NCBI GenBank assembly: GCA_017163975.1
Contig: JAFFSR010000291.1
Span: 4,035,001-4,099,000 of the forward strand
Direction: 5' to 3'
Length of the DNA stretch: 64,000 nucleotides
From: Anastatus disparis
Lineage: Eukaryota > Arthropoda > Insecta > Hymenoptera > Eupelmidae
How positions within the stretch are numbered: the first letter of the stretch is position 1; each line of letters begins with the position of its first letter. Below the pieces are notes generated by a model. It made no database searches, had not been told where the DNA came from, and worked only from the letters and a program-made list of their open reading frames with translations. The position numbers were made by a program, and so were the translations under genes. Positions 20,865-33,000 of the stretch are shown here, piece by piece.

Positions 20865-21030
20865 GCGCTTGGAAGTTAACGGAGAGGTATATGAGTCATG
20901 AGTGCACTTCTCGGAGTAAGAGGTTCACAAGTGGCGATTCTTGGTTGTACCTCACAGATGGAGGCGAAGGTTGGGGCTTCCATCACTTCCTATAAAAAGC
21001 TAACACATCATGATTCACATTTATTTCATC
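20865..21030 (+). promoter_or_regulatory. Intergenic region with TATAAAA box for the last gene
   Basis: TATAAAAAG at 20991-20999, 40 bases before the ATG at 21031. An ATG at 21010 is in frame but probably lies upstream of the transcript start, expected around 21020. Confidence 0.5.
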
Positions 21031-21183
21031 ATGGGACAGACTCCTAGTTATACCACTCAAAATTGTTCAGAGCACACTCCTCTTCTTCCACCTGATAAAA
21101 AGGTGAAAAATGAGAAAACAACATGGAAAGAGTACTATGAACAATGCAAACCATCCAAAGATATAAAATATAAAAAGCTCTAA
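21031..21183 (+). CDS. 50-residue protein with N-myristoylation signal
   Basis: Begins MGQTPSYTTQ, matching the N-myristoylation consensus (Gly2, Ser6). It continues with a proline-rich HTPLLPPDKK and a basic, Tyr-rich tail (EYYEQCKPSKDIKYKKL). It has its own TATA box. It is the last gene before the right terminal repeat. An acylated, basic small protein would bind membranes, and a role in assembly, egress or entry is inference. I do not recognise a family. Confidence 0.55.
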   Translation: MGQTPSYTTQNCSEHTPLLPPDKKVKNEKTTWKEYYEQCKPSKDIKYKKL

Positions 21184-21261
21184 GTTTTTTAACTAAGTAG
21201 ATGAGAATGGAAACTGAGCTTAAAACACTATGCTGATTATAGCTCAAAGCTCGGTAGGTAT

Positions 21262-21764
21262 CCAGCGGCTGGGTCCACGCCGCTCGATCCTGACTCACTT
21301 GGGTTCGAAAAGGTTCCCCCACCTTGGCTCAATCAGCTGTTTCTCTCTCTCAATCCTTGGGTTAGAAAAAAAAAATTCCCCTCACTAAATAATTTCTGGC
21401 TCAATCAGCTGTTTCTCTCTCAAGCCTTGGGTTCCCCCCCCCCCCACCCTATCAAAAAAAAAAAAAACCATAGGCTGATTCGCGCACATTTTAATTCGAG
21501 CACAGGTAAATTAGAAAAAGTTCCCCCACCCTGGATCGATCAGCTGTTATCATTTCTGGATCAATCAGCTGTTTCTCTAATCGTCCAATATCACGTAAAA
21601 GATCACTTGGGTTCCCCCACTCTAGGTCGTTTCCGACACATATGGGTTCCCCCACCCTCCAAAACCCTATGCGGGTTTGAGCACATTTCAATTCGAGCAC
21701 AGGTGAATTAGAACCGGCCTGTGCTCAAACCCGCATGTGCTCGAACCCGCATACCTCATCTACT
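21262..21764. repeat. Polinton right terminal inverted repeat
   Basis: The reverse complement matches 4041-4601, with fewer subrepeats and a C11/A12 homopolymer stretch near 21437-21470. It ends CTCATCTACT at 21764, followed by the TAGATC duplication. An extra AGTAGATGAG lies just inside at 21196-21205. Confidence 0.9.
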
Positions 21765-21770
21765 TAGATC

Positions 21771-22365
21771 CACTTATGGCCGATGTGAAATATATAATAA
21801 AGCTTTACAAAATCTTTCATGAAAGATTCCAGTAGAATCTTTGAACAATATTTTAATAAATATTTCATGAAATATTTATGAAATATTTATGAAATGTTTA
21901 TGAAAGCTTATACTGATATTTTTCGATGAAACATTTCAAAATATTTTACCGAAATATTTCATGCTATGTAGGTATTTGTTTTTTTATTGAAAATTTGTGT
22001 ATTTTTTCTATCAAGAATAAAATAGAGATAGGATGAAAAATATATTACATAACAAGGTATGAATATTATAAATTAAAATATGCAAGTCATTTATGCATTA
22101 CTTAATTGTTTATTAAAAAAAAATTATTCAATATTTTAATACAAATTCAATTTTTATTCTAATTGAAATCTATATAATTACCCTTTAGCTTTAGTAACTT
22201 AAGCAATAGCATTTATCTACTAAAGTTAATTAATAAATGAACTGGTGATATTTTTTTATTAATACATGAACTGATATTATTCTTTGATATGTTTTATGTA
22301 ATGCATACTCTTTTTCATACCAAAGAAATTTTCTTATCTTCTTATCCTTTTTTTTGCCGTATATA
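21771..22365. repeat. Host satellite remainder and AT-rich DNA
   Basis: 21771-21965 continues the ~240-bp GAAATATTTC satellite. After that, 22113-22260 is a diverged copy of 22590-22760 (TTCTAATTGAAWTCTAT, TTACCCTTTAGCTT). No gene. Confidence 0.6.
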
Positions 22366-22367
22366 TA

Positions 22368-22576
22368 CACTGATAGAAGTCTTAGCGGACTGCCTGCTAA
22401 GAGGGGAGGTGTGCAGTCCGCTCATACTCAGTGGTAACCAGCAAGAGCGGTCGGTGGCTTTCAAAACGCCAACACTTTATTTCTATTTACCAAAAGTTTT
22501 CAAGCGTACTGCGCACGCTTGTAGTATACTGCGTACTCACACTTCGGCATGCAGTATACAAAAAGTTTTTTCAGTG
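22368..22576. mobile_element. GC-richer MITE with CACTGA ends
   Basis: 209 bp, ends CACTGA...TCAGTG, TA on both sides. Internal hairpins AGCGGACTGC/GCAGTCCGCT and GTATACTGC/GCAGTATAC. Non-coding. Confidence 0.55.
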
Positions 22577-23080
22577 TAGATAAAATGTAAATAGTTCATT
22601 AATTGTTTTTCATTAAAAAAATATTAAATGTTTCAATATAAATTGAATTTTTATTCTAATTGAATTCTATTTGATTACCCTTTAGCTTCAATAAGCATTT
22701 ATTTATAAAAGTTTATTAGTAAATGAACAGGTAATATTTTTTCTAATTTATTGAAATGATAGTCACGATTTAATTAAATGTCCTGATATAAGTTAATATG
22801 TTACTTAATTAATCGTCTCTACATATGAATTGAGAAATAAGGGGGATGAGTTAAGGGAGAGCTAAAACAACGTAAAATAATGTTAAAAAAACAGGGAAAA
22901 ATTTGAGGATTTCTGATGAATTGCCTGAGAAAGAGTTAATATAACATAAAATAACGTAGAAATAACGGAAAAAAGTTGAGGATTTTTTAAGGAGGTGTGA
23001 GGGAGAAGAAAATGAAGAGAAAATGAAGAGAAGAGGAAGATAATAAGAGGAGAAAAGGAAGAGACAAAAATAACGTAAAA

Positions 23081-23328
23081 TAACGTTAAAAAAAATGGGA
23101 AAAAAATGAGGATCAAAATATGGTAAAGGGAAGAGAAAAAGAAGAGAAGAGGAGGAGCTTGGTCGTAAAAATTTTCCTTACAACTATATAATATATTTAT
23201 GTATATATATATATAAATATATCATATAGTTGTAAGGAAAATTTTTACGACCAAGCTCGTCCTCTTCTCTTCTTTTTCTCTTCCCTTTACCATATTTTGA
23301 TCCTCATTTTTTTCCGTTTTTTTTACGT

Positions 23329-23330
<2 letters not shown>
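23081..23330. repeat. Long palindrome (~115-bp arms)
   Basis: Near-perfect inverted arms around an AT-repeat centre; arm marker GAGGATCAAAATATGGTAAA. Likely a foldback MITE. A (TA)n tract follows. Confidence 0.75.
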
Positions 23331-23362
<32 letters not shown>

Positions 23363-23572
23363 TATAGTTTGATTGGTGGGCGCGTTTTTGTTTTGTAGAA
23401 TTTTTTCGTAACTCAACTCAAGAAAAATCTACTGTATGGAATTGTCAGCACAAGTATCAATAAATAAATGAAAAACGGGTGGCATTATGCGGACGTCAAC
23501 ATAAGTACGCTAATGTCTGCATAAGTCACGATTCATCTATGATTCTGTCTGCATAATACCTCATTCATAAAA

Positions 23573-23604
<32 letters not shown>

Positions 23605-23784
23605 GCGACATCTCACACCATCTGGAAGAGCAAAAAAATAAAAATTACTGAAACTCTGAGAATATATTCTGTTCGTTACCCAAAATATTTAAAAAAATGT
23701 TCAAGGATCTAGATTGAAAGTATTAAGAGCTATATTTCCTCGAATAGTATATTTTCATGTACAGGGACATTATCATTATGCATT

Positions 23785-23789
<5 letters not shown>

Positions 23790-23832
<43 letters not shown>
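23790..23832. repeat. (TA)n microsatellite
   Basis: Perfect TA run. Similar tracts occur near 23330-23365 and 23573-23605. Confidence 0.9.
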
Positions 23833-23835
<3 letters not shown>

Positions 23836-24492
23836 GGTGTCCCTTATTTACCAATGTTTTTTTTTCGTTGTGCCGCCCCCTGGATCTTTAATTTATGCTA
23901 AAAAATGAAGATTTTACTCGGAAAAAGTGAGAAAAAGACGTTTTAAACCGTGCCTATTTCGCAAAACGAGATTTTAGTCCACGTATACGCGTTATACTTA
24001 ATCTAACGTATTTCATTTCTCTACTATGTTTAAAAAGAGCTTTAAACAGTTCAACTATTACATTTTTTCATGTAAAATTTGGCATAGAATTCGAATTTTT
24101 ACTCATTTTAAATCAAAACGTACATATAGTAAGGTAAGAGACACTTTTGCATCAGTTAAGGTCAGTTTTTTTAATGATTATTTATTTTTTATTAATAATG
24201 AATGTTATTTATGATTTGTCTGATTATTTTGAGTAATAATCCCGGTTTATAAATATTGTGATTACTCAAATATGAAAATGATTGTGCTTCACCTGCATCT
24301 TTGATTCTCGATAAAATCATAATTGTACATCTTTTTATTTTTTTGTAAATCGAAAATGAGTTTTGGGTGCTGAAATAAGTTTCGAATTGATTCAATCGGT
24401 AGTTATTGTCTTTATATTGGTTTTGATCATAACAATGAATTGCGCGTCTTTTGAGCTTTAAGATTATATTATCATCAGCAGTGTGTCTAATT

Positions 24493-24655
24493 AAGGCCCG
24501 AATTTATAGTCGACACTTGGCACTCAGCACTCAGTTTACATGTAACAAACATCATTCTATCTTATTCTACTTCCATAAGAAAAATAAGGATAGAATGATG
24601 TTTGTTACATGTAAACTGAGTGCTGAGTGCCAAGTGTCGACTATAAATTCGGGCC
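24493..24655. mobile_element. Palindromic MITE, GGCCCGAATT ends, TAA duplication
   Basis: 163 bp with long perfect arms (ACATGTAAACTGAGTGCTGA) and TAA on both sides. A 3-bp TWA duplication fits PIF/Harbinger. It shares its ends with 43874-44320. Confidence 0.75.
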
Positions 24656-25096
24656 TAAGAAATTATAACTTTAATAATATTTTAATTTTTCTATGACAAC
24701 CGTAACGAAAATCCATCACGCGCTTGCGCAAGCGCGTGCCGTCATTCGGTCAAAAGATTAAAAAAATCATACCGCATTAATTTAACTAAAGGCTATCACA
24801 AGATTGAGTTAATGGACAAATGTTAAAGAAAATAGTGATTCGTTCTTGCAAATTTAAAGGAAAATAATAATTAAATGATGTTATCAAGACTTATCACCGC
24901 TCTCATTTTAGCTAATATCAGTTACAATGTAGTTCATATTGTCTTTAAAATGTTGAGAAAAAATAAGAAATATACTTCTTAAAAACCTCCCACATCTATT
25001 GGAACCAGAGCAAATTGTCAATCGTACGAAATATAAAAGAAATATACTTTTTGCATATAGATTTATCATATACTTTATGATCACGATTATCGATAA

Positions 25097-26280
25097 GGGT
25101 GAAATCAGATGGAGCGGAAAATAGGCGACGGAACGTCACAGAACCTCAATTCCGCATCTTTGTATTCCGCCAACGGAGTAAAGACGACGTAATCGACATC
25201 AATTTTTATTTTGTTTAAAAAAATTATTAGTGCTTCAATAACCTCACGTAATATTTTTAATTTGCTTTCCATAGCTGTACTTTTAATTTCAATCAAACTT
25301 TTAAATTCTATTTTGGTTAACTATTTGTTTAAACAATTTCAAAAAGTCTGTGACGCTTCTATTATCCCGTCAAATTTGTTTCCCTATATTCACATGGAGC
25401 GGAATAGAAGTTCTGTGACGTTGATTAGCAATTTTATAATTGAAAAATAATTATGTTAATTGAAATATTTGGTTATAATAACAAACTATATTTTATTTTT
25501 ATAAAAAAAGAATCTCATTACAATAACAATAGGTGATTATTTCCAACTTTTTTAACATTTTTGTTGTTAATTTAAAATTCGCGGATACATTTGTATGCTA
25601 TTTTTAACAATTTTTCAGCTACATTCCGCGCCATGTGAATATAAGGAAAAAATTTGACGGAAAACAAGGCGACGGAATGAATGTTTTGTGACGGGAACGT
25701 CATAAAACATTCATTCCGTCAAATTTTTTCCCTATGTTCACATGGCGCAGAATATAGCTGAAAAATTGTTAAAAATAGCATACAAATGTATCCGCGAATT
25801 TTAAATTAACAACAAAAATGTTAAAAAAGTTGGAAATAATCACCTATTGTTATTGTAATGAGATTCTTTTTTTATAAAAATAAAATATAGTTTGTTATTA
25901 TAACCAAATATTTCAATTAACATCATTATTTTTTAATTACAAAATTGCTAATCAACGTCACAGAACTTCTATTCCGCTCCATGTGAATATAGGGAAACAA
26001 ATTTGACGGGATAATAAAAGCGTCACAGACTTTTTGAAATTGTTTAAACAAATAGTTAACCAAAATAGAATTTAAAAGTTTGATTGAAATTAAAAGTACA
26101 GCTATGGAAAGCAAATTAAAAATATTACGTGAGGTTATTGAAGCACTAATAATTTTTTTTAAACAAAATAAAAATTGATGTCTATTACGTCGTCTTTACT
26201 CCGTTGGCGGAATACAAAGATGCGGAATTGAGGTTCTGTGACGTTCCGTCGCCTATTTTCCGCTCCATCTGATTTCACCC
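25097..26280. mobile_element. 1.18-kb palindromic MITE, TAA duplication
   Basis: Ends GGGTGAAATCAGATGG; ~590-bp arms nearly identical; TAA at 25094-25096 and 26281-26283. Internal subpalindrome at 25640-25735. Open frames on either arm are mirror images of one non-coding sequence. Confidence 0.8.
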
Positions 26281-26393
26281 TAAGATCTGATAACGTTAAT
26301 TAGATTATTAAAATGTTTCTAAATATGTAAAAACGGTTTAATAATGCAAAAATTTTTAATAAATTAATTAAAAACTTGAATACATCAAAGGTA

Positions 26394-26621
26394 GGGGAAA
26401 TCGGGGTAAATCGGACCCCCGGGGAAATCGGACCGGCATCACTTTATGTAAAAATATAGTAAATTTTTATTTGACCAATAAGATTTTAATATTGTTACAT
26501 TGAATTACTTTTATTGCTAAAGTTTTTTTATGTAGTTTTAATCTTCTAATATTTACGTATATTCATATAAAGTAATGCTGGTCTGGTTTGTCCCATGGGT
26601 CCAATTTACCCCGGTTACCCC
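26394..26621. mobile_element. Small MITE with GGGGAAATCGGGG / CCCC ends
   Basis: 228 bp, ends related as GGGGWAAYCGGGGTAAAT, TA on each side (26392-26393, 26622-26623). Non-coding. Confidence 0.65.
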
Positions 26622-27179
26622 TAATATTATAAAAAAAATATTATCATACGCTTAAACTAACTATTGTAAAGAAAAATTGTTTTTGAAAACAATCTTAGAA
26701 ATTTCATAATGTACAAAATATGTTAATTTATAATTGTTGTGAATTTTTATGTCTATTTTTTGAAAATTATTACTCAAAATAATCAGGCAAATCATAAATA
26801 ACTTTCATTATTAATCAAAAAAGCAAAAAATAATTTAAAAAACTGACCTTAATTAATGCAAAAGTGTCTCTTACCTTACTATATGTACGTTTTGATCTAA
26901 AATAAGTAAAACTTCGTTCTTATGCCAAATTTTACATAAAAAAAATCCAATAATTGAACTGTTTAAAGCTCTTTTTTAACATAGTAGAGGAATGAAATAC
27001 GTTAGATTAAGTATAATGCGTATACGTGGACTAAAATCTCGTTTTGCGAAATAGGCACGGTTTAAAACGTCTTTTTCTTACTTTTTCCGAGTAGAATCTT
27101 AATTTTTTAGCATAAATTAAAGATCTAGGGGGCGGCACAACGAAAAAAAAAAACATTGGTAAATAAGGGACACCCTAAT

Positions 27180-28084
27180 ATATATATATATTTAAATATA
27201 AATATATTTTCTCATAATATGTTCTCATAGTGATCATTTAAGATTTTTTTAAATTCATATGCATTTTTACAATTTTTTAGGTATATCTTGAGAAAAGGAA
27301 CGAATTGGATTTAGATTCAAGTTGATATCGATTCTATTAATGCTTCTGGATAAGCTGCTGTTGGAATTTATTTTCACCAATAATCGTCATCTGAAATCGA
27401 AATTTTTCACCCGTGAGTTTTCCAGTTCATTTTCCCAGAGCTGGAGCTCCCAATGAAATCTTGCAGGAACCTTTCATATCAACTTGCGGGAATCTTTTAT
27501 CAAAATATTGCTCCAATGTTACATGTTAACTTTGTAGCAGGATTTCATAAAACTTTGCAGAAGGGTTTGTGCAAGGGACATAAAAAGGTTACTGCGACCT
27601 TGCAGTTGAATCTTGCAACAACCTAACCAGCCTTGCGAGCAACCTTGTAATAACCTTACTAACCTTGCCAGCAACCTTGCAATAACCTAACAGCAAGGTT
27701 TCATGCTGTGTGGGCATAGTGTTCTTAGACGGTACTGTTTACAGTTATTTACATTTTCAAAAATTTTCCTATATATATGAAAAAATTGAATAAGTTTGTG
27801 AAAATTTTCGAGAATCTAAATAATTGCCAATAACTGTAAAAACTATAAATAATCGTAAATAACTGTAAATAATTGTAAAAAAAAGTGAATGAATGGAAAT
27901 AACTGTAAATAAATATGAATAACTGTAAATAAGTATAAACAACAGTAAATAATTGTAAATAATTGTAAATAACTGTTATTCATATCTCAATTCAGACATT
28001 TTTTAACACTTCTTCATAGTTATTTACAGTTATTTACATTTATTTACAGTTATTGACAGTTATTTCCATATAAGTAATAATATA
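27180..28084. repeat. Degenerate repeats, no gene
   Basis: 27440-27715 has repeated AACCTTGCAATAACC-like words, related to 1-310. 27725-28075 has ~10-bp AACTGTAAAT repeats and their inverted form (ATTTACAGTT). Confidence 0.6.
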
Positions 28085-28148
28085 CACTGAAATGTCAAAG
28101 ATATATTTATTCAGCACTTAATAAATATTTATCTTTGACATTTCGGTG
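28085..28148. mobile_element. 64-bp micro-MITE hairpin
   Basis: Arms CACTGAAATGTCAAAGATA and TATCTTTGACATTTCGGTG with TA on each side. It forms one hairpin. Confidence 0.55.
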
Positions 28149-28999
28149 TATACTTTTATTTTGAAAAAAACTTTTAAAAATCTTAATTTGTTCAATCCAA
28201 TCCTCAAAGGCTGATTCCATTTCAAATCGAACAGTCAGTATACACTCAAGTCACCAATTACTGCGCTAATGGAGTATGTTATTCTACCCTAAAAATAAGG
28301 GTATACGTATTTTTTTATTTTGCTGAAATATCAAAATTGCATCAGATATGCACTTTTGAAAATTGCATACAAAAACTAAATGTTAAAACTGAAAATGTTG
28401 AGAATAACTTTAGAGAGCTATCGTTTTACCAATTTCCAATGAATTTTGATAAACCTTTTTTTATTTTATTTCGTTTTGAGCCCTCTTCAACTCCGTGCAA
28501 GAAATTTAAAAAAAAACTAAAAAATGACTGAGATATATGCATTTTACCAAAAAATGCACTTTTTATGCACATGCATTTTTCTCGAAAAGGCCATTTTTTT
28601 TTTGCTGAAATTTTTTTTGCTGATAGAGGACCAAAATACCTATCTAATAGTACTTGTTTGATCCCGGGTTTTTTGGTTTGGAGCGAGAAAAAAATTCACA
28701 AATTTTGTTGGTGAAAAATGCTTGTATATACGTTCGGAAGTCTTAAGCAGTCGACATTTAAATATTATCCTTCGTTTAGCATTATCCAGGAACAACGACG
28801 AAGACGTAGAAGGATTCTGTTCCCTTCGGGGTGCTTTTTTAGAGTGAGTTCCCCTTGCCTCTCACTGTTGGGATGCGTCAAAAAAATAATTATAGATAAT
28901 TATTTTTTTTTATTTTTGCGCTTATTATTTTTAGTTTTAAATGTAGTCTCACGACGCTTGGCTTTTTTTTCTTGTTTTTCACTTCATTTCGACGCCCCG

Positions 29000-29345
29000 T
29001 ACGAAAAAAAGCACGGTTCACAGGGTTTGACGAAAACTAGCACCATTCGCAGTATCAAACGAAGACTAACACCACTCATTGCATTAGACGAAAACTAGCA
29101 CGACTCACTTAATTAAGACGAAAACTAGCACTATTCGCTGAACTCCGACGAAAAGAAGCACGGTTCGACGAGTTTTAACGAAAACTAGCATAGTTCATGG
29201 AGCTCCGACAAAAAAAAGCACGGTTCGCTAAGTTCCAACGAAAAGTAGCACGACTCATGGAGCTCCAACGAAAAAAAGCACGACACATTAGACTCGGACG
29301 AAAAGTAACACGATTCGCGAAACACTAACGAATACTAGCACAACT
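29000..29345. repeat. Left subterminal ~31-bp repeats
   Basis: About eleven units of ACGAAAAnnAGCACGRTTC spaced near 31 bp; likely transposase-binding sites by analogy. Their inverted counterparts are at 38335-38695. Confidence 0.75.
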
Positions 29346-30049
29346 TGATATGCAATATTACAATTTGTACCTTATTAAAAACTTGATTATTTTAATATCT
29401 TAACAAATAGTTAATTAATAAAATATAATGAAAAGGTGTTTATTAGTTATTTTTCTTATGAATTGTTTCAATATTTTCAATATGTTTTAATGAAATTATT
29501 TGCTCAGTGGTTTTCGATTCGTCTGATTACTCCCATGACAATTTTACCATTATTTTTTTAACAAAAAGTTATTTATTTAAATGAATAAATGCGCGATTGT
29601 AAGAGTTGAACATTCATTTTCTATTACTCCGTTCAAAGAATCTTGGCATCACATTTTTCACAAATAAAGAACAAGAGTTTCAAATTTATCTGGCATACAA
29701 ATCTTAAACTCAATTACTGTAGGTGTAAGATTTAAACTTAGTTATTGAAATCAAAACCACTTTTTAGCATAAATCATGAAGTATATGATATTATATTTTA
29801 TAAAATTAATTTTAGTTTGATTATTCATGGTAATATGTCATACTACACACTGTTTTGCTACGGCGAAAATGGACGGTTTTAATGTTTGTGACTTAATCTT
29901 GATAACATGTAATTGAACTTTGCGCTTATATTAAATTCATTTTACATACATTTTAAACCACAGCAATTTCGAAACTCAATTGTTTCATTGTTTTTATATA
30001 AATACAATTGCTTACCGAAAATTCAATTCCAAATTATTTCCTTTAAGTC
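29346..30049. other. Left inner arm of foldback element
   Basis: AT-rich and non-coding. The pieces 29345-29500 and 29880-30049 have inverted matches at about 38180-38330 and 38002-38130. Confidence 0.55.
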
Positions 30050-30051
30050 TA

Positions 30052-33000
30052 CCCTGTTGAAAAAACCATATGGTTTTATCATGTGGTCATCATGACCATG
30101 TAGTCATTTATGAAAAATTACTTTTGTCTCGCAAATTCAGAGGGTGAAAAGTTCTTTACTTTCGCCCAATTTAATTTCTCTAAAATTAAGGGGGCGAAAA
30201 GTAGTTTACTCCCGCAAGTCAAATTTCTCTTAAATGAAGGGGGAGCTGTTTACTTTTCTCCCGCTAATTCAGAGGGCGAAAAGTTCTTTACTCTCGCCAA
30301 ATTTCATTTCTCTAACAATAAGCGGGCGTAAAGTAATTACTCCCGCAAGTCAAATTACTCTTAAATGAAGGGAGAGCTGTGTACTTTTCTCCCGCAAATT
30401 CAGAAGGCGAAAAGTTCTTTACTCCCGCCAAATTTAATTTCTTTAAAAATAAGTGGGCGTAAAGTACTTTTATTCCGTAAATTAAAGTTTTCTTAAATTT
30501 AGCAAGGAGAAAAAATTTTTTTCTCGTAAATAAGAGGGCGAAAAGTTCTTTATTCCCGACAAATTTAATTTCTCTAACAATAAAAGGGCGAAAAGTACTT
30601 TTCTCCCGCAAATTGAATTTCTCCTAGATTAAGCGAGAGGAATGTATTTTTCTCTCGTAAATTCAGAGGGCGAAAAGTTCTTTACTCCCGCCAAATTAAA
30701 TTTCTCTAAAAATAAGTGGGCGAAAAGTACTTTACTCCCGCAAGTCAAATTACTCTTAAATAAAGAGGAAGCTGTGTACTTTTCTCCCGCAAATTCAGAG
30801 GGCGAAAAGTTCTTTATTCCCGCCAAATCTAATTTCTCTAAAAAGAAGAGGGCGAAAAGTACTTTACTCCCGCAAGTCATATTTCTCTTAAATGAAGGGG
30901 GAGCTGTTTACTTTTCTCCCGCTAATTCAGAGGGCGAAAAGTTCTTTATTCCCGCCAAATCTAATTTCTCTAAAAATAAGAGGGCGAAAAGTACTTTACT
31001 CCCACAAGTCAAATTTCTCTTAAATGAAGGGGGAGCTGTTTATTTTTCTCCCGCTAATTCAGAGGGCGAAAAGTTCTTTACTCTCGCCAAATTTCATTTC
31101 TCTAACAATAAGCGGGCGTAAAGTAATTACTCCCGCAAGTCAAATTACTCTTAAATGAAGGGAGAGCTGTGTACTTTTCTCCCGCAAATTCAGAAGGCGA
31201 AAAGTTCTTTACTCCCGACAAATTTAATTTCTTTAAAAATAAGTGGGCGTAAAGTACTTTTATTCCGTAAATTAAAGTTTTCTTAAATTTAGCAAGGAGA
31301 AAAAATTTTTTTCTCGTAAATAAGAGGGCGAAAAGTTCTTTATTCCCGCCAAATTTAATTTCTCTAACAATAAAAGGGCGCAAAGTACTTTTCTCCCGCA
31401 AATTGAATTTCTCCTAGATTAAGCGAGAGGAATGTATTTTTCTCTCGTAAATTCAGAGGGCGAAAAGTTCTTTACTCCCGCCAAATTTAATTTCTCTAAA
31501 AATAAGAGGGCGAAAAGTACTTTACTCCCGCAAGTCAAATTACTCTAGAATGAAGGGGGAGCTGTGTACTTTTCACCCGCGAATTCAGAGGGCAAAAAGT
31601 TCTTTACTCCCGCTACATTTAATTTTTTAAAAATAAGCGGGCAAAAGTACGTTACTCCCGCAAGTCAAATTACTCTGAAATGAAGGGGAGCTGTGTACTT
31701 TTCATTTTTTGAATTTCATTTCTCTAAAAATAAGCGGGCGTAAAGTAATTACTCCCGCAAGTCAAATTAGTCTTAAATAAAGGGGGAGCTGTGTACTTTT
31801 CTCCGTGTCGCAAATTCAGAGGGCGAAAAGTTCTTTACTCCCGCCAAATTTAATTTCTTCGAAAATAAGCGGGCGAAAAGTACTTTTATTACGTAAATTA
31901 AATTTTTCTTGAATTGAACGGGAAAAAAAAATTTTTTTTTCGTAAATAAGAGGGCGAAAAGTTCTTTATTCCCGCCAAATTTAATTTCTCTAACAATAAG
32001 AGGGCGAAAAGTACTTTTCCCCCGCAAATTGAATTTCTCCTAGATTAAGCGGGAGGAAAGTATTTTTTTTTCGTAAATTCAGAGGGCGAAAAGTTCTTTA
32101 CTCCCGCCAAATTTCTTTAAAAATAAGCGGGCGTAGAGTACTTTTATTCCGTGAATTAAATTTTTCTTAAATTTAGCAAAAAGAAAAAATTTTTTTCTCG
32201 TAAATAAGAGGGCGAAAAGTTCTTTATTCCCGCCAAATTTGGTTTCTCTAAAAATAAGAGGGCGAAAAGTACTTTACTCCCGCAAGTCAAATTACTCTGG
32301 AATGAAGGCGGAGCTGTGTACTTTTCTCTTGCAAATTTAGTGGGCGAAAAGTTCTTTACTCCCGCCTAATTTAATTTCTCTAAAAATAAGAGGGCGAAAA
32401 GTACTTTACTCCCTCAAGTCAAATTACTCTGAAATGAAGAGGGAGCTGTGTACTTTTCTCCCGCAAATTCAGAGGGCAGAAAGTTCTTTACTCCCGCCAC
32501 ATTTAATTTTTCTAAAAATAAACGGGCGAAAAGTAGGTTACTGCCGCAAGTCAAATTACTCTTAAGTAAAGGGGAAGCTGTGTACTTTTCTCTCGTAAAT
32601 TCAGAGAGCGAAAAGTTTTTACTCCCGCTAAATTTAATTTCTTCAAAAATAAGCGAGCGTAAAGTACTTTTATTCCGTAAATTAAATTTTTCTTAAATTT
32701 AGCAAAAAGAAAAAATTTTTTTCTCGTAAATAAGAGGGCGAAAAGTTCTGTATTCGCGCCAAATTTAATTTCTCTAAAAATAAGAGGGCAAAAAGTACTT
32801 TACTCACGCAAGTCAAAGTACTCTGGAATGAAGGGGAAGCTGTATACTTTTCTCCTGCAAATTCAGAGGGCAAAAAGTTCTTTACTCCCCCTACATTTAA
32901 TTTTTTAAAAATAAGCGGGCAAAAAGTACGTTACTCCCGCAAGTCAAATTACTCTGAAATGAAGGGGGAGCTGTGTACTTTTCTCCCGCAAATTCAGAGG

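Larger units (their letters stand above)
23833..27175. mobile_element. TA-flanked element with ~405-bp inverted ends, host of nested MITEs
   Basis: Ends GGGTGTCCCTTATTTACCAA; arms 23833-24235 and 26770-27175. The TA duplication is ambiguous because the element lies in TA repeats. It carries the elements at 24493, 25097 and 26394. No transposase found, so it is a non-autonomous foldback. Confidence 0.7.

Noticed and set aside
25105..26114. 62-79 codon frames in the 1.18-kb palindrome
   Set aside because: Mirror images of MITE arms with no protein features.
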